64,000 nt of DNA, from the NCBI RefSeq assembly GCF_008728515.1, contig NC_044990.1, forward strand, positions 9,941,156 through 10,005,155, written 5' to 3'. A model generated the notes under the pieces. That model did not search any database. It was not told where the DNA came from and saw only the letters and a program-made list of their open reading frames with translations. Both the position numbers and the translations under genes were made by a program. Each line of letters begins with the position of its first letter. The stretch's first letter is position 1. The DNA is from Papio anubis (taxonomy: Eukaryota; Chordata; Mammalia; Primates; Cercopithecidae). Below are positions 48,701 through 60,145 of this stretch, piece by piece.

Positions 48701-49403
48701 GTTTGTCACCTGGATATCACTGGTCACTTTGGCGTGGTGCTGATTATTATCTGTTATTTATTAAATAATTTTGGTGACCACTGCTTACATAAATTGCCTA
48801 CCTCTTTTGGGGGTCACAATATTATTAAGTCTGGAAGTCAGAAGTCAAAATCAGTGAGTGTTTATCAAATGAATATCGTGTTCTCAGTCCTTAGCTAGGC
48901 CCATTGGAAAAGCAACAAAACAGCACAATAAATGATCTGTGCCATTAAATCCTATTGGGAGACGAAAAGAAACAAATACAAGAGAATCTAGCACAGTGAG
49001 GAGTGAGGATGTGGTCTTCAGAACCAAATCCCAGACGCAATTCTGAGATGTTCACCTTGTGAGCCTCAGTTTCCTCACTGGCGAGAACAGGTGGACATAT
49101 CTCTCTCCAAGTTATTTTCAGGAGTGATTGAAACAGTCTTTACAACAGTAAGAACCCAGCGGATTCTATTAGCGGTAGTCAGAGGGTATGGGATCTTGAC
49201 TGTAAACGCTAGAGGAATTCAGAAGAAATAAAGAACATTTTGGACTGAGTGAGCAAGACCATCTTTGTGGGTCAGCTTGATCCTGAAGGAAACAAACTCT
49301 GGGGAGGGAAAGTGCATCTGCAAAATGGAACAACTTGAGCAAGACACAGAGACAGCAGGCAGAAAAGAGGTGGGGCCACTGGGTGGACTAAAAGGAAAAA
49401 CTC
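45800..49403. other. Mostly unique-looking intronic sequence
   Basis: No Alu or LTR recognised for about 3.6 kb. Contains a GC-box cluster at 47108-47122, a short CTG/CTGCCG run at about 47932-47965, and a possible MIR at 49035-49165. No exon found. Confidence 0.5.
47108..47122. promoter_or_regulatory. Overlapping GC boxes
   Basis: 'ggggcggggcggggc' contains two overlapping SP1-type GGGGCGGGG sites in otherwise moderate-GC DNA. There is no CpG island around it. Confidence 0.35.
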
Positions 49404-49678
49404 GGCGGGGCCTTGTGAAGCAAGCCTTTATAATCCAGCACTTTGGGAGGCCAGAGGCGAGTAGGATCCGAGGTCAGGAGGTCGAGACCATCTAGCTAAC
49501 GAGGTGAAACCCGTCTCTACTAAAAATACAAAAACTAGCAGGCGGTGGCCTGTAGTCCCAGCTACTTGGGAGGCTGAGGCAGGAGAATGCGTGAACCGGG
49601 AGGCGGAGCTTGCAGTGAGCCGAGATCTAGCCACTGCACTCCAGCCTGGGTGACAGGCAAGACTCAGTATAAAAAAAG
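49404..49678 (+). mobile_element. AluY-like, with clustered one-base deletions
   Basis: It resembles a young AluY (shared 'gcttgcagtgagccgagatctagccactgcactcc') but lacks single bases in many places, for example 'taatccagcactttggg' and 'gcgtgaaccgggagg'. The flanks 'aaaaggaaaaactc' and 'aaaaggaaagagctc' suggest the duplication. Confidence 0.9.
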
Positions 49679-50989
49679 GAAAGAGCTCTCATTTTCGTGT
49701 GTGGGGGCGGAAATGTTGAACGAATGACAGGCCCCATGGATGGAACGCTTTGAAAGTCAAGCTGAAGGGCCCTGATTTAATCTAACTGATAACAGGGCTC
49801 CATTGTGATTTGGTTAGCAGAAAAGCTGCAGAGTGATAGCCATGGTATCAGTGAACAGGGTGGTTCCCTGGAGAAATGCGGGCTGGGAGATGGGTTCAAA
49901 AGCTTCATACTATTCCAGGGGTCAGTGGAGTGGCCGTGGAGTGGATGGAACTGAATAAAGCTGGCATTTCCTTCCATGTTCAACAGACCTGGTGACTCCA
50001 TAAACACTGGGTAGGAGACAGAAGGAAAAGGAAAGAGAAAATGGTTTTACAGAGCACCTTTTCCATGCCAGACACTAGGCTAGATACATTCCAATCATTC
50101 TTATCGAGCTCCAAGCGTAGGATCCCAATCCCAGCATACCAAGAGAATGGAAGGCGCTGCAAGCAAATGGAGCTGCTCAGCTTCCCGGCTGGCCAAGCTA
50201 AGGCCCAAGGTTTGATGCTGAGTATGTTGAGAGTGAGGTGGCTTTAGAACAGCCAAGTTCCGGCAAGTGCAAGCATCCTGTTGGAAGCCACAAATCCCGG
50301 TTTGGGATTCAGGGAGAGATGTAGTCATGAATATCATTGGCTTAGGGAAGACAGCTCAGCAGTAAGACTCGAAGAGCACTGGAGGGAGGAAGTGTTGGGG
50401 TAACAGAGAGGAAAGGAGCCAGCAGAAGCCAAGGGAGAAGGGATGTCTGGAGGGAAGAGGTGATTAGCAGCTGAACATTCAGGGAACTTGAGGAAGAAGA
50501 GAGACTGAGAAAACCCCATGTGATTTATTTATTAGAAATGGAACCAGTGGTGAGAAAAATGTCAGTGGAGGATCAGGGAGAGAAGCCAGATTGCCAGGCT
50601 CTAATGAGGGAGTGTGAAGTGAGAAAATGACACGTTAGCTAAGGAAGAGAGACATGGAGGGAAGGGAACAGTATATGGTGACTTTTTGAAATTAAATGAA
50701 CTTCTAAATGGTGCTATAATGGCATGAAAAAGTGACAGAACCCAATGATGCTGATGCAATTCCCATTAATAGTTATGCACTGGAAAAATCTTACATAAGA
50801 CACTTGACACAGAATTTTTGGTATATGTCATACTGAGGTTAAAAAAAATAAAAACCCAGCAGGCTGAGATTTTATTTGTACCCAGACTGAGATAGTTTGG
50901 TGGGAAAATGACATGACCTACTGTGAATTCAACTAACACCATAGCTTGTTCCAGCACTGATGGACCTGAGCTCAAAGACCACACGATGT

Positions 50990-51185
50990 TTAGCAAGCCC
51001 AGCTCTGCTACTCATGACTTCTGTTCCCTTGGGCACATCATTCAACCTCTTTCTGCCTCAGTCTCCTCACCTGTAAAATGGAAATAATAAAATTGCTGAC
51101 TCCATAGGATTATTGTGAGGATTTAAGGAAATAATACATGCAAAGCATTTAGCTAGTTCAGAGCCAGTGCCTGACACTTATTGAG
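50990..51185 (+). repeat. MIR
   Basis: Long MIR: 'agctctgctactcatgacttctgttcccttgggcacatcattcaacc' through 'aggattattgtgaggatttaaggaaataatacatgc' to 'cagtgcctgacac'. Confidence 0.9.
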
Positions 51186-51702
51186 GGATATAGTCTCCAG
51201 TCACATTGATACCAAAAAAATACTAAGCTAGCTCCTACCAACAAATTAGCAGAATTTATTTCACACAGGAGACAGCAAGTTTTGCAAGTATACACACCTT
51301 GATATTATACTAGTGTTTCCCTCCATATCAAATGCTGTTCCAAGTGCAGATTGCTGCAAGAAACGTGCTGGAGTGACCAAGATCCTCCAAGAGCACAGCC
51401 GCATGCATCAGGGACCTTCCCAGGGCCCTGGGTCCTGGCATTTGGACAGTGCAATCTGGCCAAGCTCACGTCCACTCAAGGTTATGGCAGCTCCAGTGTC
51501 TCTTGAATGTGAAAGCCCATCTGTTTGGGGAGAAACAGAGAAGCCTGGAAAACTCTCCACTTCCTTTTACACAGAAAAATATTGCTTGTTGTTTCTACTG
51601 AGAGAGGACAAGATTTTAGTGTGTGGGAAGTAAATGGAATATGTTGTGTTTTTACTTCTGCAAGAAATTTATTTTTCTTTTCTTTTTTAAATTGTGTTGC
51701 AG

Positions 51703-51749
51703 GGATGTGTGACCGTTCTGCTTCTGGCACCTGTAAGTGAACTATCAAG
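51703..51749 (+). CDS. WD-gene exon E (15 codons)
   Basis: The acceptor is a strong pyrimidine tract ending GTGTTGCAG|GG and the donor is AAG|GTAAAT. The exon is 47 nt, phase 0 in and phase 2 out, encoding GCVTVLLLAPVSELSR with the last codon split after AG. It joins exon D in frame to give 'GDGQ|GCVTVLLL', the expected strand of a WD40 blade. Both splice sites look intact, so decay of the locus is not uniform. Confidence 0.6.
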
Positions 51750-52159
51750 GTAAATATTGAAGTTTAAATGTAGTTTCAAAAGAAGAGGAATAGCACTTTT
51801 TTAAAGCAAGGACATAATCACTTTATGTAACTGTTGCCATGGGGTAAAGGAATAAACTAGCAAAGGTTCTCAAGATGGTTTAGAATTGGGATTTGCTTTT
51901 TCTTCACCTTTCTAATTTTCTCGGATTGTAACATCACATTCGCTCCCCTTGGTGTGTCCATCTCCCAGCTTCACTCCGCTATTCTTCTGTCATGGTGCAA
52001 TACCATGTGGACCTCCAGAGTTGGTGCATTGAGTACAACAGAGCATTCTACCCGGTTCAGGGGATAGAGGAATGAAACCTAAACTAGTCATAGCAAATGT
52101 CAGGATGAACATTTCAGCTAAACAGAAAGTGTTGAGAGAATCGGATATACCATATTAGT

Positions 52160-52510
52160 ATTAATCAGTCTGTATTAGGGCAGGCAAGCTGCTATAACGA
52201 ATAACTCCCAAGTTCAGTGACTTCTCACAGTAGAAATTTACTTTCTGCTCATATAACAGCTCCTTGCATATGTTTGGTGGGTGATTCGGGGACCCAGGCT
52301 CCCCCCTAGGGCTTTGGGTCCTCTGCGCAGGCAGCATTCTGGGGAAGAGACGGAGTGGGTAGTCCTGCAGGGTGATTTTACGTGCTATGCCTGCAGTGCT
52401 GTGCGTCACTTCTGCTCATACTCCAGAAGTCAGTCACATGGCCACCCTAATTGCCACAGAAGCTGGGGAAGCTGAACAGCACAGAAAGGGAGATGGGTTC
52501 AGTGAACAAT
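52160..52510. repeat. Ancient interspersed repeat, unassigned
   Basis: 'tgtattagggcaggcaagctgctataacgaataactcc' and the following text fit a known class of old LTR-like repeats. The family is not resolved. Confidence 0.45.
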
Positions 52511-52673
52511 TTACCAGTCTTTGCCACATACCCTAAAAAATAAAATGTCAAGGAAACAACACACTGTATGTCCCCTGGGAATTTTTGCTTATGGTGTGAA
52601 AGCCGCTTTGTCATCAGAGAATTCTTGTATTCTCTTTTCCTGCTGCCTCTCCCTTTTGTTTTCTTTCTTTCCC

Positions 52674-52973
52674 TTTTTTTTTTTTTTTTTTTCCTTCAGA
52701 CAGGGTCTAGCTCTGTCACCCAGACTGGAATGTGGAGTGCAGCAGCACCATCATAGCTCACTACAGCCTTGAACTCCTGGGCTCAGCTTCTTGAGTAGCT
52801 GGGACTACAGGTACGTGACACTGTGCCTGGTTAATTACTCTTTTTTTTTTTTTGGTAGAGACAGGGTCTCACTATGTTGCACAGACTGGTCTCAAACTCC
52901 TGGCCTCAAACAATCCTCCTGCCTTGGGCTCTCAGAGTGCTGTGATTACAGGCACGAGCCACTGCACCCAGCC
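52674..52973 (-). mobile_element. Alu (J-type)
   Basis: Minus-strand Alu from poly(T) to 'ggcacgagccactgcacccagcc', strongly diverged. The open frame of 178 codons at 52852-53388 starts inside it and is not a gene. Confidence 0.92.
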
Positions 52974-54790
52974 CCTACCTTCTTTCCGCTCCTGTCTGCC
53001 TCAGCCCAGCCTGCTGAAGCCCGCCTCCTCATGGGCCCTGGAGTGGGCTCTCTTCAGAACCTGCCTGTGCTTACCTTCCTCAGCATCTTGTCTTACAAAC
53101 TGTGCAACGAGAATGTGTCCTTCCCTCCATGCCAGCTTTTCAAATTCCTCTTTGGTGCTCAGATTGAATCCCCTTGCTTTCGAAAAGCCTCCCGGATCAC
53201 AGGACACAGTCTCCTTCTGTAATGCTCCTTCTCGGCACCTCCCAAGGCCTTTCTCAGTCACCCCCTCATGGTCAGGTTTTGTAGATGTGTCTCATCTTTC
53301 CAACAGATCTTACACTGCTGGAGAGAAGAGCACCTCGTATCTTGGAGACACTCAGCGCTTTGTTGCTGAGGGCGATGGGAGAGATTGAGAGGACATGCCT
53401 GGGAGCCCGAAGCTCCGCTTCCTGCCCAAAGGCTTCCCACAGCTTGGCTTTTGCCACTCCTCACCTCTGCCTCCACATCCTCCCTCATAATCCGAAGACA
53501 CTAGTTCCTGCACCACGTTTCCTCCCAGAGAGCCTTGAGATGCGAATGAGGTAATTCAGGTGTATCCAGAAGGAGAAGTGCCCCAGCTCACTCACCAGGA
53601 GATGCGCAGGATGTCCTGGGGACAGGACTCAGGAGGCAAACCAGCACCTGCAGGGCGGAACTGGGGGAGCAAAACCCTGCAGGAGCAAGCAGTAAAGAAG
53701 TGGCTCCCTGTGTGCTTCTTGGAAATTAGAGGCGGTTTTCCTGAAATGAATAGGAAACGGTAAGGAATAAACACCCTTGGCTTTTGGCTTTGAAGTTAGC
53801 AAAATGATACCCTTTTCAAACAAAAGGCAAGACTGGCTAAAATCACTTTGTGATGGCAATTCAAGGGCGGCTTAAAATAGCATCTCGCTGCCCTCAAGGC
53901 AAGTGCAGCTGTACTGCTCAGGATCACGAGAAGCTCACTTGCTGGCCTCCTCACCAGCAGCTGCTTTTGCTTGGGACTCTGTGTGCACCCCTGGAATGAG
54001 CCAGCTGAGAGAAAATCCCGAGGGCCTTGGAGACCCCCTGAATGGAGGGGCCCGGGAGCACCCCATGCAGATAAGGCTGGTCTGGGATGCAGGAGTGTGG
54101 CCTCCTTCAGTTTCAGCTTCCCTGGGAGCAATGCAAGCTGCCTCCTGGAGATGCTGAAAGGATCTAATGGTTCATACCAAGCGCCAACGCTGTACATCAA
54201 ATATAAGTACCAATTAACCCACGATGGTCTGTGGATGCGGAGACCCGGGATTCTTCTAAATGGAACAATCATTGGTTTATTTTAAGTTTCTGGGTAAAAT
54301 TTAAAGTGCGATCTTTGAAACGTCTCATTTCCCTTCAAGGGAGGGGATGCATCCCTTTGGAGAACAGCGGATTGAAATTCAAGTGCCTCTTGCTCTTTTA
54401 CATCATCTGGAAGATGTCAGGAAAGGGCGTGACGCACTCCCTCCTCAGCCCCAACACATTTGTTCTGGAGGTGACAGGTGCATGGTTTACAGGCTGGGAC
54501 ACCCACGGGGATGTTTGCAGGTGCCCTGGGAATCGGCGTGAGAGCCACATAGCAAGTGACCATACAGGCTGGGATCAGGAGTGACTCACCTCTGATTTCA
54601 TCTCGGGAGGGAGCTGACACTCTTGCCAAGCTGTTGGCCAGTGGCCACTGCTTTCAGCAGAGGCATCAGCAGGTCGTCTGCGGTGGCTGTGGGCCTTGGC
54701 CAGCAATGGGAGGGCCAGACACACACTAGGACAGTGAAGCGCCAAGGCCAGGTTTGCCCCTGGTGGAATTCTCGTAGGCTTCTTGCTTTC
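52974..54790. other. No gene recognised
   Basis: Moderate-GC unique-looking sequence with several overlapping chance frames. There are no credible paired splice sites or recognisable peptide. Confidence 0.45.
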
Positions 54791-54794
54791 ATGG

Positions 54795-55329
54795 AGCTAA
54801 GTTCACAGACACAGCTACCCACAGGCAGAGCACACAGAAAAGCCACAGAAGTCACTCCCCAGGTAGACAGACCACCTTCACAGGCACTTGCCCACAGGGC
54901 AGACCCACAGATAGCCAGAAACACCCCACAAAAATCCCCAAACCCAAATGCATAGACCCTCACAGATGCCCTACAGGCATCCCATGAATACCTGTACACT
55001 CACTTTATAGGAACTCTATACTCACTCCAGAGACACCCTACAGATACCCCACAATCTCCCTCACCAACACAACTCACAAACCACACGCACCACCACATAG
55101 ACACCCACAAGATCCCCACTGACACCCACACAGACACCTTCACAGGTACCCCCAAACATACCCCAAAGCATCTCAAAGTACACCCAACACCCTGGCAGAC
55201 AGCCCAACACATACTCCACAGATCCCTTTGCATCACTCACCCCAGCTCGTCTCCTCACATCACCCCACAAAACCCACCACAGAACAGATACCCCCTCCAA
55301 AGCAACCCACACACCTCCACCACACCCCA
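54795..55329 (+). repeat. Degenerate A/C-rich flank of the minisatellite
   Basis: About 530 bases rich in 'ccacag', 'cacccacac' and 'acaccc' motifs and strikingly poor in G and T on the + strand. It shares the vocabulary of the array that follows but has no fixed period, as expected for an older, eroded part of it. Confidence 0.6.
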
Positions 55330-56825
55330 CATACCCTCACAGTTCCAGGTACACAAACATGCACCTCTACACAAACTCAGACCCCATGTGCGCACATGGA
55401 GTCAACTATACAGATCCCCTGCGCACATACACACACAGCCAACCAAATAGATCCACTGTGCACATGCACACACACATCAGCCATATAGATCCCCTGTGCA
55501 TACACACATCATCACCCACACAGATCCCTATGCACATACACACAGCCAACCAGATAGATCTACTGTGCACATGCACACACACACACCCACACAGATCCCC
55601 TGTGTGCACACATCAGCCACACAGATCTGTGCACACACACACAGTCACCCACACAAATCCCTGTGCACACACACGCACAGGCCCCCTATGTGCACATGCA
55701 CAATCATCCATGCCAACCCACTGTGCACACATGCACATAGTCACCCACACAGAACCCCTGTGCGCACACACACAGACCCCCTACACACATACACAATCAC
55801 CGCCCACACACACACACACAGAACCCCTGTGCACACACAGTCACCCACACAGACCCCCTGTGCACACACAGTCACCCACACAGGTTCCTTGTGCACACAC
55901 ACACAGTCACCCACACAGACCCACTGCACATGCACACACCCCCGTATACACACACAGAGTCACCTAGACAGACCCCCTGTGCACACACACATAGTCACCC
56001 ACACAGACCCACTGTGCACACACACATAGTCACCCACACAGATCCCCTGTGCACACACACACACAGACCCCCATGCACACACACACAGTCACCCACACAG
56101 GTTCCCTGTGCACACACACAGTCACCCACACAGACCCCTGTGCACACACACACAGTCACCCACACAGGTTCCCTGTGCACACACACACACAGTCACCCAC
56201 ACAGACCCACTGTGCACATGCACACACCCCCGTATACACACACAGAGTCACCTAGACAGACCCCTGTGCACACACACACAGTCACCCACACAGACCCCTG
56301 TGCATACACACACACAGACCCCCATGCACACACACACAATCATCCACATAGACACTCTGTGCACACACACACAGTCACCCATACAGATCCCTTGTGCACA
56401 CACACACAGTCACCCACACAGACCCACTGTGCACACATACCACCCACATTAGATCCTGTGCACACACACACAGACCCCCATGCACACACACACACAGTCA
56501 CCCACACAGGTTCCTTGTGCACACACACAGTCACCCACACAGATCCCCTGGGCACACACACACACAGACCCCTTGTACACACCCACACAGATCCCCTGTG
56601 CACACACACACTTGCCCACACAGATTTCTGCACATACTCACCCACATAGACTCCCTGTGCACACACACACTCATGTACACACAGTCACCCACACAGACCC
56701 CCTGTGCGTGCACACACACAGACCCCCTGTGCACACACACACCCCTGTGCACACACAGTCACCCACACAGACCCACTGTGCACACACACAGTCACCCACA
56801 CAGACCCCTATGCACACACAGGCAT
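55330..56825 (+). repeat. ~35 bp A/C-rich minisatellite
   Basis: About 40 tandem copies of a unit like tgtgcacacacaca + gtcacccacacagaccc, about 35 bp, with variation mainly in the number of CA dinucleotides and in 'agaccc/agatcc/aggttcc' variants. A marker variant containing 'cccccgtatacaca' recurs at 55939 and 56227, 288 bp apart, with matching neighbours, showing a higher-order repeat of about eight units. The array has few stops in several frames, which produces long meaningless frames such as 55891-56649. Confidence 0.93.
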
Positions 56826-56829
56826 TGAC

Positions 56830-58360
56830 ACTAGCCTGGCATACCAGTAGCCTCCACCCCTCACCTGGGAATTTCCTACCACCACCCACTCAGACATGCT
56901 CCTCTACAGAAACCCTCCTCGTACAGAGGTCTTAATGGAGACCCCACCAAAGCCCTTTCCTCTAAGACGCAGACCCGACACTCACTGGCCTGACAAACCC
57001 GGATGAAGACGCAGACACACAGACATCCTGCTCCATTCTACAATTCATCGTTTGAGGCAATCTTCTAGCTATAATCTGGAAAATCAAGACAAGCCATTTA
57101 TTGCAAACAACTGGGATTGTGGTGCGATACTCTGGTCACAGGGTGATGGAACAAAAAGTGCTTAGGTAGGATCCGGTGATGCATCTCTCAGTGGCTCTCG
57201 CTGGTCCATAAGTCCGCGGGGGAACTGGGCGTCTCCTTGCTACGATTTTGAAGGAAGAGGAGTGCGGCTCAAAGACTGAAGCGCGATTTCTGGAGAATGT
57301 CAGGTCCATTTGTCCCCCAACGGCCTTGTCACAGAAGAATCTGCCGTGACCTCTGGAAGGCGGGGGTCCTCGCCCTGCGCTCAGAGACAGCTGTCCTTCT
57401 GATGATGGAGCAGAGCTGGGGCCCCTGCCTAGCTCTGCAGCTGGTTTTCCTTACAATCCAAAAGTTTCAAAACAAAAAAGACGTAATGCCTCCAAAAAAT
57501 TCCTCAAGATTTTCTTAGAAAATAGGTGCTTCCAAAGCGGGCTATAGTATGGTGGGTGTTAGAAGGAGGAGGGGACAGACGTGGGAGATCAAAAAGAGAA
57601 CCAGGAGGACGCAGAAAGGGATTAGAATGCAGGAAATAGCTCCGGCCAGCTGGTGGCCATCTGGGAGCCACGCAGAACGGGAAAAACCAAGTTGCTGAGT
57701 TTCTAGCAAGTGGGTACAGTTTGTCATGAGAGAAGGTTACTGCTTGGAGAAACTACAGAGAAACCAGATTCTTGCCAGCTATTTTCTGTAAAAAAAAAAA
57801 TCTACTGGTTTCCCTAAGAATCAGATTGCTGTGAATTTGCTTCTGTCTGAGGTAAACTAGCTAAGGACATCATCATTTTAGGAAACGTTAGATAGCATCT
57901 GAGGGTGTTGTGGGATAAGACTCTCCGGATGTCAGTGTGAAAACAGACAGTGGGTAAAGACACATGGTTTTTACCTTATACAGTGATTTTGTAAAGTCTT
58001 AAACAGGACCAGAAGGAAGGCCAATGACTGTAAGATAAGAAGTAAATTAATGTGGTTGGTTATTTTTGTTTTGGTAGATACTGAAGGCATATTATATGCG
58101 TTTGGCGGTGGCTGTCCAGGAAGAAAAGAAATAAATTGTAAAGTCAATATGCGCACTGTAATATATAAAGACATTCTACGTCCACTCAGTTGTCCTGCGG
58201 AGAACCAAAGGACAGTGTGTGTGAAACAAACCTCATAATGTCTTTGCCATCCACCAAATAGCATCTCTTCTCTCTCCCCCAACTCTGTGAATGGCTCCAC
58301 CACTGCCCTGTGGTCCATGCCAGCTAGGTCATCCTAGCTGCTTATATCCCATATCCAGAG
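56830..58360. other. No gene recognised
   Basis: 57160-57420 has raised CpG content and GC. At about 58069 a T-rich tract ending GGTAG precedes 'DTEGILYAFGGG', an exon-like segment without other support. Nothing is called. Confidence 0.4.
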
Positions 58361-58363
58361 ACA

Positions 58364-58677
58364 GTCGTGTGCTGCTAATCATGGAGATATGTTCTGAGAA
58401 ATGCATCTTTAGGCAATTTCATCATTGTGCAAACATCATACAGCATACTGACATGAACCTAGATTGCATATGTATTTTTATTTATGTATATTTTTTATGG
58501 GAAACCAAGTGTCCCAGCACCATTGCTGAATATCAGTCATTTCCCCTACTTCATCTGTGATGCCATTATCAAATGCCATTTTTCACGTTTCTATATATGC
58601 TGCAAAATCTATGAGACCACTGTGGTACATGCTGTCCATCACTGACTGAAGCATCATTATGAGGCACAAGCCTGTAC
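58364..58677. mobile_element. DNA-transposon-like repeat with imperfect TIRs
   Basis: Begins 'gtcgtgtgctgctaatcatggagatatgttctgagaaatgca' and ends 'gcatcattatgaggcac'. The ends are imperfect inverted repeats (gtgc..taatcatg / catt.atga..gcac). I recognise it as a common primate DNA repeat but cannot name the family. Confidence 0.6.
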
Positions 58678-58679
58678 TT

Positions 58680-58880
58680 AGCCACCGAGTCCTGACAATT
58701 CTATCTCTTTAATAGCTCTAGCCCATGCCCTCCCCACCCTCCCCTCCCTCCTCACGGCAACTGCTTCATTCAATCTGTCAGCATCATCACAGCAACAAAC
58801 TTCTAAATGGTCTCACCAGGCCCAACTTCAAATCCTTGCACATCACTCTTCATATTTTCACTGGGTGGTTTTTGTAAAAA
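58680..58880 (+). repeat. L2 fragment
   Basis: 'gacaattctatctctttaatagctctagcccatgcc' and 'tctaaatggtctcacc' match the L2 body. Confidence 0.65.
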
Positions 58881-58904
58881 GAGAAAACGAATCCAATCTC
58901 ATGT

Positions 58905-59410
58905 TCATTCAGCAAACATTGATTGAGCACCTGCATGTGTGAGGTTTTGTCCTAGGTGCTTGGGTGTCAGTGAACAAAACAGAGACCTCAACCTTCAGAC
59001 TAGTGGAAGGAGAAAGACAATAAACATAAAGATATCATAATAATTTTGAAGGTGGTAAGTGCTGGGAAAAAATAAAGCAGGGTAAGGGATCAAGAATTCC
59101 TGGTGTGCACACATGTGTGTGGAGTTTTCGATAGGGCAGCCAGGCTAGGCCTCACTGAGAAGTTGACATATGACCAAAGGAGGTGAGGGACTGAGCCACC
59201 TGAGGCTGTGTGGGAAGGGCACTCCTTGCAGACAGAAGAGTCAGAGATACGCCCTAAGGTAAGAACACACGTGAGGGCTTCAAGGAATAGCACATGGACT
59301 GGGGTGGCTGGGGCAGGATAGGTGTGGGTTGAGAGTGGAGGGAATGAGATCAGGGAGCTGTGAAGGGGTCAGGTGATATTGGACCTTATGGCGGGCGGTG
59401 CCATTGCAGA
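58905..59410 (-). repeat. L2 3' fragment
   Basis: Reversed L2 3' end: 'catgttcattcagcaaacattgattgagcacc' followed by 'gtgaacaaaacagagacctcaaccttc', 'gacaataaacataaa' and 'gggaagggcactccttgcag'. Confidence 0.82.
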
Positions 59411-59554
59411 GTTTTAAGCTGTATACAACTTGCTGTGACTTCTCTATTGGATGATGGCTCTAATGATGCTGCTCTCTCAGACCAGAGGGTAGCAGAGAAG
59501 ATTGTGAGAGGTGCTGATGTCTCTCTCCCACTCAAAAACCTAAACTCTTCAGTG

Positions 59555-59870
59555 TGACCCACAAAACCTTTCAGGACTGAGGCTCTGCTTACTTTTCCTG
59601 GTTCATCTATGATGATGCCTTCACATCCCCGTGGCCCCCATGTTCTGGAGCAGGTGGGCATCAAACAAGCATCCCCTTCCCTTATGGCCCCATGGTTTTG
59701 CACTGGTTCCCTCCTTTGCCTGACTATAGTGCCCTTCTGGGCCTCCACTGAGCATCTTCTCCTCAGGGAGGTCTTCTCCTCTCTATACAATGCCGTCTGT
59801 ATGAAGTCTTGTACATACCTCAGTGACTGAGGTTTTATCCCTGAATCAGAACGTTCTGTTCACAACCTGT
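59555..59870 (+). repeat. L2 fragment
   Basis: 'gtgacccacaaaacctttcaggactgaggctctgcttac' then 'catcttctcctcagggaggtcttctcctctc' is the L2 body reading to the 3' part. Confidence 0.82.
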
Positions 59871-59954
59871 CTCTCTCACTAGAGTGGGCACTACTATTAA
59901 TAGAACCTAGAAACTAGAGCTTTTATTTCTGAATCCCTAGTAGACCTTGGACAG

Positions 59955-60145
59955 TTGGGTGGATGATGGATGGATGAAGGATGGATAGATGAATAGATGG
60001 AGGATGAATGGAGGATAGATGAATAATGGTTAGAGGATGCATGGATAGTGGGTGAATAGATGGATGGATGGATGAATGAATCAATGGGGGATGGATGGAG
60101 AATAAATGCAAGATAGATAGAGGATGGGTGGGTGGCAGGTCGATG
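59955..60145 (+). repeat. (TGGA)n-type tetranucleotide tract
   Basis: About 190 bases of imperfect GGAT/GATA/GAAT tetramers (gatggatggatgaaggatggatagatgaa...). Length polymorphism is likely. Confidence 0.92.

Larger units (their letters stand above)
25210..51749 (+). pseudogene. EF-hand/WD40-repeat gene, partial, probably disabled
   Basis: Five exons can be read on the + strand, joined by introns of 65, 812, 17449 and 7747 nt. Their phases fit: 0/0, 0/0, 0/2, 2/0 and 0/2. The predicted peptides resemble the family of axonemal-type EF-hand plus WD40 proteins (WDR49, WDR64, EFCAB8, WDR95): an acidic 'TYLQLEYLERA' segment after a degenerate EF-hand-like loop, then WD blades with 'EDGAIYFWS' and 'YLILYGDGQ|GCVTVLLL'. 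Family assignment is from memory of these proteins' general pattern, not from an alignment, and the member is not resolved. Upstream exons (N-terminus, EF-hands) and most of the WD propeller are not recognised here. The third exon has lost its GT donor and an expected exon before 43910 is not seen, so I favour a pseudogene. A functional gene using an alternative splice is still possible. Confidence 0.55.

Noticed and set aside
52852..53388. 178-codon + strand frame
   Set aside because: It begins inside an antisense Alu and runs on by chance; no conserved motif.
55330..56825. Regularly spaced repeats resembling a CRISPR array
   Set aside because: The units are directly tandem without unique spacers, in a primate genome, and vary by CA slippage. 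It is a minisatellite.
55359..56935. Several long open frames (up to 252 codons) rich in His-Thr
   Set aside because: They are translations of the minisatellite in different frames. The unit lacks stops in several frames, so their length carries no coding information.
58069..58238. Exon-like segment reading DTEGILYAFGGGCPG
   Set aside because: Only one edge looks like a splice site, and the Gly-rich peptide could not be tied to a family or to the phase of exon E.
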